From an uncultured Flavobacteriaceae bacterium (GTDB taxonomy: Bacteria; Bacteroidota; Bacteroidia; Flavobacteriales; Flavobacteriaceae), in contig CALGUD010000021.1 of NCBI GenBank assembly GCA_937901915.1, forward strand, positions 1 through 24,129: a DNA stretch of 24,129 nucleotides, in the 5' to 3' direction. Of the stretch, positions 1-7,647 are shown piece by piece. A program made the position numbers and the translations under genes. The number at the start of each line of letters is the position of its first letter. Position 1 is the first letter of the stretch. Under the pieces are notes generated by a model, which was given only the letters and a program-made list of their open reading frames with translations, was not told the DNA's origin and searched no databases.

Positions 1-68
1 ATGTAGTTTCATTGTTTGCCTTATATTAACCTTTTTAGACAGCCCCCAAATAAACAATAAAGATTTTT

Positions 69-3000
69 TTACTTACTGATCAACCATTTTTTAGCATTCA
101 CAAATGCTTCCAGCCACGGACTTGCTTCATCCTTTCTTCCTGATGGATAATTTGCCCAGTTCCATTGAAATATGGAACGTTCAATATGGGGCATAATAAC
201 CAGGTGACGCCCCGTTTTGTCGCACATCATCGCTGTATTATAATCTGAACCGTTTGGATTTGCAGGATATTCTTCATAAGCATATTTTGCTGCTATTGAA
301 TAGTCATTCTCAGGCATAGGGAGGTGAAATTTACCTTCTCCATGAGATATCCAGACACCTAAAGTACTTCCTGCGAGTGAGTGCAACATTACAGAATTGT
401 TTTCCAGAATATTTACAGAAGTAAATCCGCTTTCGTGTTTATGAGATTCATTATGGAACATTTTGGATTTTAATTCATGTTCCGGATTAATGAGGTCTAA
501 TTCTATAAATAGTTGACATCCGTTACAAATTCCAATGGAAAGAGTATCTTCTCTTTCAAAGAATTTTTTAAGGGTATTCCTGGCTTTTTCGTTGTATAAA
601 AATGCTCCTGCCCAACCTTTTGCTGACCCTAATACATCTGAATTGGAAAAGCCACCCACAGCTCCAATAAATTGAATATCTTCTAAAGTTTCCCGGCCGG
701 AAATAAGGTCGGTCATATGTACATCTTTTACATCAAAACCGGCCAGGTACATAGCATTTGCCATTTCACGCTCAGAATTGCTTCCTTTTTCACGAATGAT
801 GGCAGCTTTTGGACGTATCTCATTCTCACCTACAGGTCCGACAATATCAGATAACTTTCCTGTAAAGTGTGATGGAAATTCAAACTGTAAAGATTGATGT
901 TTATAGTTTTTAAAACGCTCTTCAGCTTTATTGTTTTTAGTTTGTTTCCGGTCTAACAAATAAGAGGTTTTATACCAGACATCCCTTAGTTTACTGATGC
1001 TGAAAGAAAAATTATCGCTACCATTTTTAATTTGAAGCCTGTCGCCATCAATTACATTTCCTATCCTGAAATACTCGATGTTGTTTTCCTTTAAGGTATT
1101 TTCAACAGAGGCATCGGCCTGAAAAACAATGCCGGCATTTTCATTGAAGAGGAGTTTAACGGAATCATTTTCATTTAATACTGACAGGTCTAATAGTGCT
1201 CCGAGGTTTGTATCTGCAAAACACATTTCGAATAATGTGGTAATGAGTCCGCCACTGGCTACATCATGTCCTGCAACAATTTCCCCCTCTTTAATTAGGT
1301 CCTGTATGGTATTAAATATATTTTTGAACTGCTCAGCAGTCTTTATAGTAGGGGTTTCATTTCCTACTTTGTTTAATATTTGTGCGAAGGAAGAACCTCC
1401 TAGCTTAAATTGATCTTGTGAACAATTAATATAATATATACTACCACCTTCTCTTTGAAGAACAGGCTCAACCACCTTAGTTATATCGTTACAATTTCCT
1501 GCTGCAGAAATAATAACAGTCCCTGGAGAGATTACCTCCTCATTCGGATATTTTTGTTTCATGGACAGGGAATCTTTTCCTGTAGGGATATTGATTCCTA
1601 ATTGAATAGCAAAATCAGAGCAAGCTTCTACCGCTTTATACAAACGGGCATCTTCACCTTCATTTCTGCATGCCCACATCCAGTTGGCAGAAAGGGATAC
1701 ACTATTCATACCATCTTTTAAAGGCGCCCATATAAGATTGGTTAAAGCCTCTGCGATGGAATTTTTACTTCCGGCATCAGGATCAATCAGTGCGCTCACA
1801 GGAGAATGGCCAATTGAAGTGGCTATTCCTTCTTTTCCTGCAAAATCCAGGGCCATTACCCCTACATTATTTAAAGGTAATTGTAAAGGGCCTGCACATT
1901 GTTGTTTAGCCACGCGTCCGCCTACACATCGGTCAACTTTATTGGTAAGCCAGTCTTTGCAAGCAACAGCTTCCAACTGTAATACCTGTTCCAGGTATTC
2001 ATTGATTTTCTCTTTACTATAAACCAGGGCAGAATAATTTCTTTGAACCGTCTGGTCTTTCATAATGGTTTGTGGTGAACTCCCAAACATATCAGACAGG
2101 GCAAGGTCCATCGGTTTTTTACCTGTTATGCCGGATTCAAATACAAAACGGTCATCACCGGTAACATCTCCTATCTCATACATTGGGGAACGTTCTCTTT
2201 CGGCAATACGTTTTAATGTATCTATATTCTCTTTTGATATAACCAAACCCATTCGTTCCTGAGATTCATTTCCAATAATTTCTTTGGCAGAAAGGGTAGG
2301 ATCACCTATGGGAAGTTTATCAAGGTCTATTTTGCCACCGGTCTCTTCAACAAGCTCAGAAAGGCAATTTAAGTGACCGCCTGCTCCATGGTCATGAATG
2401 GAAACTATGGTATTTATATCGCTTTCTACCATCCCTCGTATAGCATTGGCAGCACGTTTTTGCATTTCGGGGTTAGAACGTTGTACAGCATTCAATTCTA
2501 TACCGCTGCTAAATTCTCCGGTATCGGCAGATGAAACTGCTGCTCCTCCCATGCCAATACGGTAATTCTCACCTCCTAAAATCACTATTTTGTCACTTAC
2601 CTGGGGTTTGTCTTTTTGTGCCTGGTCTTCTTTTCCGTATCCAATTCCACCGGCCATCATGATTACTTTATCAAACCCTAGTTTACGGGCTTCTTCTTCA
2701 TGTTCAAAAGTAAGTACAGAACCTGTTATGAGTGGTTGACCGAATTTATTTCCGAAATCGGAAGCTCCGTTAGAGGCTTTTACAAGAATATCCATGGGGG
2801 TTTGATAGAGCCAGTCACGCTCATTCATAGCTTTTTCCCATGGACGGTTTTCTTCCAGACGGGAATAAGAGGTCATGTAAACGGCTGTTCCGGCCAGAGG
2901 CAAAGAGCCTTTACCGCCCGCAAGCCTGTCGCGTATTTCACCACCACTTCCTGTGGCTGCACCATTAAAAGGTTCTACTGTAGTGGGGAAATTATGAGTT

Positions 3001-3761
3001 TCCGCTTTTAAGGAAATAACACTTTCAAAATCCTTTATTTCGTAAAAATCCGGCTTATCGGCACTTTTGGGTGCAAACTGCTGCACTTTGGGCCCTTTTA
3101 TAAAGGCTACATTATCTTTATAGGCTGACACTATATCATTCGGATTGGCTTCCGATGTTTTTCTGATTAATTTGAAAAGTGATGTTGATTTCTCTTCACC
3201 GTCAATTATAAAGGTTCCATTGAATATCTTATGTCTGCAATGCTCTGAATTTACCTGGGAAAAACCAAAAACTTCAGAATCAGTTAACTTTCGTTCTAAT
3301 TTTTCACTTAATTCTATAAGATAAGTTACTTCTTCATTACTTAATGAAAGCCCTTCTTTTTTATTGTATTCTGCAATATCATCAATCTCAAGTATTGGAG
3401 AAGGTTCTACACTAATTGTATATATATTCTGTGTTAAAGCTTTATACTTTTGCGAAAGCATGGTGTCATAGTCAGTAAAATCGCTGCTTACAGCATAAAA
3501 CTCTTCGATCCTTAAAATGCCATTAATGCCCATGTTTTGGGTTATTTCAACGGCATTTGTACTCCAGGGGGTTATCATGGCGGCACGTGGACCAACAAAA
3601 AAAGCATCAATTGATGCTTGCTCTATTTTTTGCATAGCCCCCGAGTTTAATTCAGGGCTTGCAAATAACCAATTTAATTTATTAATGTCTTCAGTTGAAA
3701 GCTCCTTCACTGTTTGCACAGCAAAAACTTTGCTTTGAGGGTTTCCGAAGAAAAGAATCAT
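69..3761 (-). CDS. purL: Phosphoribosylformylglycinamidine synthase, large single-chain form
   Basis: This enzyme carries out the fourth step of de novo purine synthesis: it converts FGAR, ATP and glutamine to FGAM in the cytoplasm. The 1230-residue length fits the fused single-chain PurL type, not the separate PurS/PurL/PurQ type. A linker region with VNSEHCRHK lies around residues 165-180. The ATP-binding synthase half carries KAETHNFPT followed by a glycine-rich stretch. The C-terminal class I glutaminase domain has GICNGCQ, with the likely nucleophile Cys near residue 1079, and MPHIE, with the His and Glu of the triad near 1192 and 1194. The start is an ATG whose upstream DNA holds a good -7 element (see 3815-3844). 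The gene stands alone: the small gene upstream is divergent. Several overlapping frames on the plus strand are shadows. Identification is firm from the motifs and length. Confidence 0.97.
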   Translation of the reverse strand: MILFFGNPQSKVFAVQTVKELSTEDINKLNWLFASPELNSGAMQKIEQASIDAFFVGPRAAMITPWSTNAVEITQNMGINGILRIEEFYAVSSDFTDYDTMLSQKYKALTQNIYTISVEPSPILEIDDIAEYNKKEGLSLSNEEVTYLIELSEKLERKLTDSEVFGFSQVNSEHCRHKIFNGTFIIDGEEKSTSLFKLIRKTSEANPNDIVSAYKDNVAFIKGPKVQQFAPKSADKPDFYEIKDFESVISLKAETHNFPTTVEPFNGAATGSGGEIRDRLAGGKGSLPLAGTAVYMTSYSRLEENRPWEKAMNERDWLYQTPMDILVKASNGASDFGNKFGQPLITGSVLTFEHEEEARKLGFDKVIMMAGGIGYGKEDQAQKDKPQVSDKIVILGGENYRIGMGGAAVSSADTGEFSSGIELNAVQRSNPEMQKRAANAIRGMVESDINTIVSIHDHGAGGHLNCLSELVEETGGKIDLDKLPIGDPTLSAKEIIGNESQERMGLVISKENIDTLKRIAERERSPMYEIGDVTGDDRFVFESGITGKKPMDLALSDMFGSSPQTIMKDQTVQRNYSALVYSKEKINEYLEQVLQLEAVACKDWLTNKVDRCVGGRVAKQQCAGPLQLPLNNVGVMALDFAGKEGIATSIGHSPVSALIDPDAGSKNSIAEALTNLIWAPLKDGMNSVSLSANWMWACRNEGEDARLYKAVEACSDFAIQLGINIPTGKDSLSMKQKYPNEEVISPGTVIISAAGNCNDITKVVEPVLQREGGSIYYINCSQDQFKLGGSSFAQILNKVGNETPTIKTAEQFKNIFNTIQDLIKEGEIVAGHDVASGGLITTLFEMCFADTNLGALLDLSVLNENDSVKLLFNENAGIVFQADASVENTLKENNIEYFRIGNVIDGDRLQIKNGSDNFSFSISKLRDVWYKTSYLLDRKQTKNNKAEERFKNYKHQSLQFEFPSHFTGKLSDIVGPVGENEIRPKAAIIREKGSNSEREMANAMYLAGFDVKDVHMTDLISGRETLEDIQFIGAVGGFSNSDVLGSAKGWAGAFLYNEKARNTLKKFFEREDTLSIGICNGCQLFIELDLINPEHELKSKMFHNESHKHESGFTSVNILENNSVMLHSLAGSTLGVWISHGEGKFHLPMPENDYSIAAKYAYEEYPANPNGSDYNTAMMCDKTGRHLVIMPHIERSIFQWNWANYPSGRKDEASPWLEAFVNAKKWLISK

Positions 3762-3814
3762 AGTATGATTTTATATTTAAAGTTGTATTTGATACAAGCT
3801 TTGTTTTAAAAGTG

Positions 3815-3844
3815 CAAATTTACGGATTTAAAGTAAAATAACAG
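3815..3844 (-). promoter_or_regulatory. Putative purL promoter (Bacteroidota type)
   Basis: Read on the minus strand, TAAATTTG (3822 to 3815) matches the TAnnTTTG -7 consensus of Bacteroidota and is followed by CAC, as at the rsmB promoter. The -33 element is weak: CTG instead of TTG at 3844-3842, with a 19-base spacer. The predicted transcript would start about 45 bases before the purL ATG. The -7 match is seen directly; promoter function is inferred. Confidence 0.5.
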
Positions 3845-3923
3845 TAAATAGATATTGACAATAAGTTAACAATTTTCAGGTAAAGATTTGATCGATGTCA
3901 TACATATAAACATGCTTAAAAAT

Positions 3924-3954
3924 TTGCTTTTTAGGGCAATTTTTCGTAAGTTTA
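3924..3954 (+). promoter_or_regulatory. Putative promoter of the 47-codon membrane protein gene
   Basis: TTG at 3924-3926, a 20-base spacer and TAAGTTTA at 3947-3954 fit the Bacteroidota promoter layout (TTG, 19-21 bases, TAnnTTTG), with one mismatch in the last base. It lies about 60 bases ahead of the ATG at 4018 and supports the view that this small frame is expressed. Confidence 0.45.
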
Positions 3955-4017
3955 AACCTACTAAAAGATAAAATGATCTTTTTTCTTTTAAAAGAATGAA
4001 TGTTTAATTTAAAACTA

Positions 4018-4161
4018 ATGAAGATGGAAACCAAGCTCTACTCAAAATCCGACAGGACTTTATTCGCGACAGCGTATAAAGTGATCGCATATTTTTTATT
4101 TATAGTATTAACAGCTATAATTTTTTCGATAGTAATTACTTTGATAAATTACTTACTGTAA
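4018..4161 (+). CDS. Small single-span membrane protein, unknown function
   Basis: This 47-residue frame has a polar, basic N-terminus (MKMETKLYSKSDRTLF) and one clear hydrophobic segment at about residues 22-46 (VIAYFLFIVLTAIIFSIVIT), which predicts an inner-membrane protein with a single helix. I do not recognise a family. Support for it being real comes from a plausible promoter upstream, a strong hairpin terminator 26 bases after the stop, and its place in an otherwise unexplained gap between two divergently read genes. An alternative ATG lies two codons downstream. Its function cannot be inferred from purL or rsmB, which face away from it. Confidence 0.6.
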   Translation: MKMETKLYSKSDRTLFATAYKVIAYFLFIVLTAIIFSIVITLINYLL

Positions 4162-4186
4162 ATTCACCTACATTTTTATTGAACAT

Positions 4187-4225
4187 ATAAGGCCTGATAC
4201 TATAGTATCAGGCCTTATTTTTGTT
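4187..4225 (+). terminator. Strong intrinsic terminator, probably bidirectional
   Basis: A perfect 14-bp stem (4187-4200 with 4205-4218, core AAGGCCTGATAC) closes a TATA tetraloop and is followed by ATTTTTG on the plus strand. It sits between the small membrane protein gene and the convergent end of the rsmB-type gene, so it can serve both. The minus-strand U tract is poorer. Confidence 0.85.
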
Positions 4226-4240
4226 AGAAATAATAATATC

Positions 4241-5452
4241 TTAGTTTTTCTTCAACAAGGCCATATAGAAGCCGTCAAACCCGGATTCAGAAGCCAGTAT
4301 TTTTTTTTCCTTAACTAGGGAAAAATCCTTTCCGTCTTCTGAATTTAAGAAGAATTCAACCTGTTTTTGGTTCTCAGAAGGTAGGATTGAACAGGTAGCA
4401 TATACCATTTTTCCTTTTTCCTTTACAATTTTAGAATAATCCTTAAGAAGTTGGGATTGCGTAATTTTTAACTCATTTATAAAATCAGGCTGTAATTTCC
4501 ATTTAGCATCAGGGTTTCTGCGAAGTACCCCTAATCCGCTACATGGAGCATCAATTAAAACCCTGTCTGCTTTGTTGTGTAGTTTTTTTATAACTTTTGT
4601 AGAGTCAATTAACCGTGTTTCAATATTATGAGCACCGTTTCTTTTAGCTCTTCGTTTTAATTCATTTAGTTTGTTCTGATAAATATCAAGTGAAATAATT
4701 TGCCCTTTGTTTTCCATTAAAGAAGCTAAATGGAGGGTTTTTCCACCAGCGCCGGCACAGGCGTCAACTACTCTCATGCCCGGTTCTGCTTCCAGGAATT
4801 CTGCTACCAGTTGTGAAGAGGCATCCTGAACTTCAAAAAGCCCGTTTTTGAATGATTCGGTTTTAAAAACACCACCGCGTTCCTTCAATTTTAATGCATC
4901 GGGATATCCTATTACGGGCTCAGTATCAAAACTTTCATCCAACAATAAATCATGCAATTTTTCTTTGGTTGTTTTTAGCGTATTTACACGTAAAATAACA
5001 TCGGCTTGTTGGTTCAGGGCTCTGATCTCTTTGGCCCATAATTCACTTCCCAATTCTTTTTCACCCAATTCATCTAACCAATCCGGAATAGATTCCCTGT
5101 ATTTCCTTACTTTTGAAAGCTCATCAAATCGGCCTTTTATTTTTCGTTCTGGTGTACCTTCTACATGTTTCCAGTCCGGAAGTTTAATGCCACGTAAAAC
5201 GGCCCACACTGCAAAAACCCGCCACAGGTTTTCTCTGGTATAATGCTCTTTAATCTCCGCTATTTCAGAATATAGTCGTTTCCATCTAACAATATCATAA
5301 ACAGTTTCTGCTATAAAACCACGATCACGTGCTCCCCATCTCTTATCGCGTTTTAATAGTTTTTCAACTACTTTATCTGCATACTCATTTTCATTAAATA
5401 TCAGGTTTAAACCGTCGATGACAGCAAAAACCAAATTTCTGTGTAATCTCAT
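4241..5452 (-). CDS. RsmB/NOP2/Sun-family rRNA cytosine-C5 methyltransferase
   Basis: The protein is an S-adenosylmethionine-dependent m5C RNA methyltransferase of the RsmB (Sun/Fmu) type, acting most probably on 16S rRNA. The N-terminal 140 or so residues form a NusB-like helical RNA-binding region (WGARDRGFIAETVYDIVRW). The catalytic domain follows: the SAM-binding motif DACAGAGGKT at residues 230-239, DAPCSGLG at 301-308 with the release cysteine C304, and YATCSILPSEN at 351-361 with the nucleophile C354. Both cysteines of this two-cysteine mechanism are present. At 403 residues it is slightly shorter than typical RsmB (about 430). The start ATG is 19 bases from a good -7 element, giving a very short leader. 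The family is firm; the exact target base is not shown by the sequence, so no symbol is given. Confidence 0.93.
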   Translation of the reverse strand: MRLHRNLVFAVIDGLNLIFNENEYADKVVEKLLKRDKRWGARDRGFIAETVYDIVRWKRLYSEIAEIKEHYTRENLWRVFAVWAVLRGIKLPDWKHVEGTPERKIKGRFDELSKVRKYRESIPDWLDELGEKELGSELWAKEIRALNQQADVILRVNTLKTTKEKLHDLLLDESFDTEPVIGYPDALKLKERGGVFKTESFKNGLFEVQDASSQLVAEFLEAEPGMRVVDACAGAGGKTLHLASLMENKGQIISLDIYQNKLNELKRRAKRNGAHNIETRLIDSTKVIKKLHNKADRVLIDAPCSGLGVLRRNPDAKWKLQPDFINELKITQSQLLKDYSKIVKEKGKMVYATCSILPSENQKQVEFFLNSEDGKDFSLVKEKKILASESGFDGFYMALLKKN

Positions 5453-5470
5453 TTAAAATAAATTAAAGTG

Positions 5471-5501
5471 CAAAGGTATAGGATATATTCTTATTTTTCA
5501 T
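5471..5501 (-). promoter_or_regulatory. Putative promoter of the RsmB-type gene
   Basis: On the minus strand TACCTTTG (5478 to 5471) is an exact TAnnTTTG -7 element followed by CAC. Twenty bases further upstream lies ATG in place of the -33 TTG. The start codon is only about 18 bases downstream of the -7 element, so the transcript would have a very short leader. Confidence 0.5.
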
Positions 5502-5594
5502 TTAATAACTAAATTCATAAATTCTTGTTAACAAATATTTTGTGGCATGAATTATGAGAATATCAATTTTATAGTAATTAAAAAATTTATAATT

Positions 5595-6161
5595 ATGAAA
5601 TCAAGTAAAATTTTCACAGCATTTTTTAGCTTATTCCTGATAGTAGGAATACAAGCTACAATCGCCCAGGATGATTCAATATCAAAAGAAGACAAAACAG
5701 AACATAGAAAACACATGAAAGAAAAGTGGGATTCTATGAGCGAGGAAGAAAAAGAAGCTTTCAAAGAAAAAAGAATGGCCTTACGCGAAGAAAGAAAAGC
5801 CAAATGGGAAAATATGTCCGATGAAGAAAAAGCGGCTCTAAAAGAAAAAAGAGAAGCCCGTAAAGAAAAAATGAAAGCCAAGTGGGAGTCTATGTCAGAA
5901 GAAGAAAAAAATGCATTCAAGGAAAAGAGAAATTCCCGTAAGGCTGCAAAGAAAGAGAAGTGGGATTCCATGAGTGAAGAAGAAAAAGAGGCTTTTAAAG
6001 AAAAAAGGCAGGCTCGTAAAGAAGCAATGAAAGAGAAATGGGAAAGCATGTCCGATGAAGAAAAAGCAGCTCATAAAGAAAAAATGAAAGCCCGAAAAGA
6101 AAAAAGGAAAAATATGAGTGATGAAGAGCGTAAGGAATTCAAAGGAAAAAAGAAAAAATAA
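5595..6161 (+). CDS. Exported charged protein of 26-residue W-x-S/N-M-S repeats
   Basis: This is a 188-residue protein of unknown function. I chose the ATG at 5595 over one at 5547 because it places a Sec signal peptide at the very N-terminus (MKSSKIFTAFFSLFLIVG...TIAQ, residues 1-25). The mature part is almost entirely K, E, R, A, S and M. It contains five back-to-back repeats of exactly 26 residues, starting at W45 and at every 26th residue after it: W-D/E-S/N-M-S-E/D-E-E-K-x-A-F-K-E-K-R-x-A-R-K. A sixth, partial unit lacks the W. No cysteine is present. It is predicted to be a long alpha-helical, periplasmic or secreted protein. The motif spacing recalls DUF3106-like and Spy/CpxP-like periplasmic proteins, and also part of the eukaryotic HMG box, but I cannot assign a family. 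It is the first of four related genes, and a hairpin terminator follows it. Confidence 0.88.
   Translation: MKSSKIFTAFFSLFLIVGIQATIAQDDSISKEDKTEHRKHMKEKWDSMSEEEKEAFKEKRMALREERKAKWENMSDEEKAALKEKREARKEKMKAKWESMSEEEKNAFKEKRNSRKAAKKEKWDSMSEEEKEAFKEKRQARKEAMKEKWESMSDEEKAAHKEKMKARKEKRKNMSDEERKEFKGKKKK
5727..6116 (+). repeat. Five tandem 78-bp in-frame repeats
   Basis: The TGG codons at 5727, 5805, 5883, 5961 and 6039 are spaced exactly 78 bases apart, and each opens a 26-codon unit. Units are similar but not identical at DNA level: synonymous and conservative changes have accumulated while the period is kept. A truncated sixth unit follows to the stop codon. Confidence 0.95.
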
Positions 6162-6184
6162 ATTTTGATCATTAGTATACATTG

Positions 6185-6212
6185 AAACCGTTTCTCTGAG
6201 ACGGTTTTTTTT
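6185..6212 (+). terminator. Intrinsic terminator after repeat gene 1
   Basis: Stem AAACCGTTTC (6185-6194) pairs with GAGACGGTTT (6198-6207), with one G-U pair and a 3-base loop. A run of T to 6212 follows. Confidence 0.8.
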
Positions 6213-6303
6213 ATGCAATTATTTTTATCTGCACGAATAATGATTGCGATAAGGAGGAGAGGCTACATGTTGACAATCAAATATTTAATGTGATAATTTT
6301 CTT

Positions 6304-6328
6304 TATTTTTTGGGTCAAAAAAATTAAT
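6304..6328 (+). promoter_or_regulatory. Conserved 25-bp box, copy 1
   Basis: This 25-base stretch is identical to 7514-7538. Its core TTTTTTGGGTCAAAAAA is a 7-bp inverted repeat around GGT, and it is followed by AATTAAT. It lies 117 bases before the start of repeat gene 2, and the second copy lies 109 bases before repeat gene 3. The flanking DNA is only loosely similar, so the box stands out as conserved. It may be an operator or part of a promoter; its role is not known. Confidence 0.55.
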
Positions 6329-6445
6329 CATACAGCTAATAATTTTTTAAACTTTTCTTTAAATTGAAAAATAGTATTAGCTTTCCTCAGACTTTATATT
6401 TCTACTATGTGTTAAATGAAGTTTAACATAAAAAATATTATAGTT

Positions 6446-7357
6446 ATGAAACTAAGAAAAACAAGTATGCTATTATTAGCGCTAACATTTGTAATAGGAA
6501 TGCAAGTTTCATTAGCACAGGTTGACCCTGATTCAGATTTGGATGATGAAGCTTATAGAAGTGATACTGAACGCGTTGAGGATTATGCTGACGAGCCTTG
6601 GAGATTAGACTGGGATGAATTGGATGAGGAAGAAAGAAAAGCTTTTCAGGAAGAATGGATCTCTATGACGCGTGAAGAGAAAAGAGAAATACAAGATGAT
6701 TATGAAGAAAAAATGAAGAAGAAGTGGGCTAATACTGATTTAACTGAGCAACAAAGAAATGAAATCAGGGAAGCTCATCAGAATGACCTTAAAACGGAAT
6801 GGGAAAGAATGTCTGAAGCAGAAAAAGGAATGTTTAGTGATATTATGAGAGAGCGAAGTGAACGATGGAATACTGTTTATGAAAAAGCATATGGCAAAGA
6901 TAAGTACGATTCTAATGTAGAACGTGTTGAAGCATTGGCCGATAAGCCCTGGAAATTAGACTGGGACGATTTAAATGAAGAAGAAAGAAAAGCTTTTCAA
7001 CAAGAATGGGCTTCAATGACCCCTGAAAAAAGAATGGAAGTTAAAGAAGAACGTAATGAAAGGTTGAAAGAAAAGTGGACTAATTATGTTTCACAGGATA
7101 ATCGTGAAGAAACCAGGAAAGCACATGATAATGATTTAAAAAAAGAATGGGAGCGTATGTCGCAATCAGAACGCCAATCTTTTATTGAAAAAATGGATGA
7201 GCGTAAGAAAAAATGGAATAGTATGTCTGAAGAAGAACGTAGAGCTTATAAAGAAAAAAGAAAGGCTAATAAAAAGAAATGGGAAAGTATGAGTGATGAA
7301 GAGAAAAGGCTTCATAAAGACAAAAAGGTGGATAAAAACAAAAACAAAGATTATTAG
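6446..7357 (+). CDS. Exported W-repeat protein with internal duplication
   Basis: This is a 303-residue protein of unknown function, related to the gene before it and the two after it. The start at 6446 is preferred over 6416 because it puts the signal peptide (MKLRKTSMLLLALTFVIGMQVSLAQ) at the N-terminus. The mature protein contains two copies of a unit of about 117 residues. Copy one runs from about ERVEDYADEPW (W52) to W141, and copy two from ERVEALADKPW (W169) to W257. Tryptophans W52/56/71/94 match W169/173/188/211 at an offset of 117. The C-terminus adds two short units, WNSMSEEERRAYKEKR and WESMSDEEKRLHKDKK, spaced 22 residues apart, which match the repeat of gene 1. There is no cysteine. 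It is predicted to be helical, acidic and basic in alternation, and periplasmic or secreted. A terminator follows. Confidence 0.85.
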   Translation: MKLRKTSMLLLALTFVIGMQVSLAQVDPDSDLDDEAYRSDTERVEDYADEPWRLDWDELDEEERKAFQEEWISMTREEKREIQDDYEEKMKKKWANTDLTEQQRNEIREAHQNDLKTEWERMSEAEKGMFSDIMRERSERWNTVYEKAYGKDKYDSNVERVEALADKPWKLDWDDLNEEERKAFQQEWASMTPEKRMEVKEERNERLKEKWTNYVSQDNREETRKAHDNDLKKEWERMSQSERQSFIEKMDERKKKWNSMSEEERRAYKEKRKANKKKWESMSDEEKRLHKDKKVDKNKNKDY

Positions 7358-7390
7358 ACACTATTCCACAAAATGTGTAATTAAGTTATC

Positions 7391-7420
7391 AAAAAAGCCG
7401 TTCCAGAAACGGCTTTTTTA
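7391..7420 (+). terminator. Intrinsic terminator after repeat gene 2
   Basis: Stem AAAAAAGCCGTT (7391-7402) pairs perfectly with AACGGCTTTTTT (7408-7419) around a 5-base loop. The T run forms the 3' arm. Confidence 0.85.
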
Positions 7421-7513
7421 TATAATTATTTTTGTCCGCCAGGTAAATCATAGTGTTTTAATGTGGAGCAGGGGGGTTATTGATAATCAGTGTTTTATTA
7501 TAATTTACCCTGA

Positions 7514-7538
7514 TATTTTTTGGGTCAAAAAAATTAAT
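7514..7538 (+). promoter_or_regulatory. Conserved 25-bp box, copy 2
   Basis: This is identical to 6304-6328 (core TTTTTTGGGTCAAAAAA) and lies 109 bases ahead of repeat gene 3. The stretch between the preceding terminator and the box has about the same length in both copies (about 91 and 94 bases). It shares patches such as AATTATTTTT and AATCA, so the whole gene-plus-leader unit was probably duplicated. Confidence 0.55.
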
Positions 7539-7647
7539 AATTGGAGTAATTTCTCTTTCCATGTGTTCTTAACTTGTAATCGCATTAAAGTTGAAATAAT
7601 AATTTCTTCATTTAAAAATATGATTTATTAATTTAAAAAAGTTAATT

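Noticed and set aside
1129..3738. Several plus-strand frames of 65-112 codons within the purL region
   Set aside because: They lie opposite conserved PurL motifs and show no recognisable protein features.
4848..5243. 131-codon plus-strand frame opposite the RsmB-type gene
   Set aside because: It is a shadow of a gene whose catalytic motifs are intact.
5547..5594. Upstream ATG for repeat gene 1 (and likewise 6416 for repeat gene 2)
   Set aside because: It would put 10-16 extra residues in front of a normal signal peptide. The later ATG codons match the start position in the two smaller paralogues.
5727..6116. Regular tandem repeats that might suggest a CRISPR array
   Set aside because: The period is 78 bases with no spacers, all units are in frame and encode 26 residues, and changes between units are mostly conservative.
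5552..6218. Long minus-strand frames opposite repeat gene 1
   Set aside because: They are antisense shadows of the K/E-rich repeat, giving F/S/L-rich nonsense. The plus-strand frame has a signal peptide and conserved repeats.
7293..7631. 112-codon plus-strand frame running from repeat gene 2 into the gap
   Set aside because: It overlaps the end of gene 2 in another frame and crosses the terminator at 7391-7420 and the conserved box at 7514. Its composition is not protein-like.
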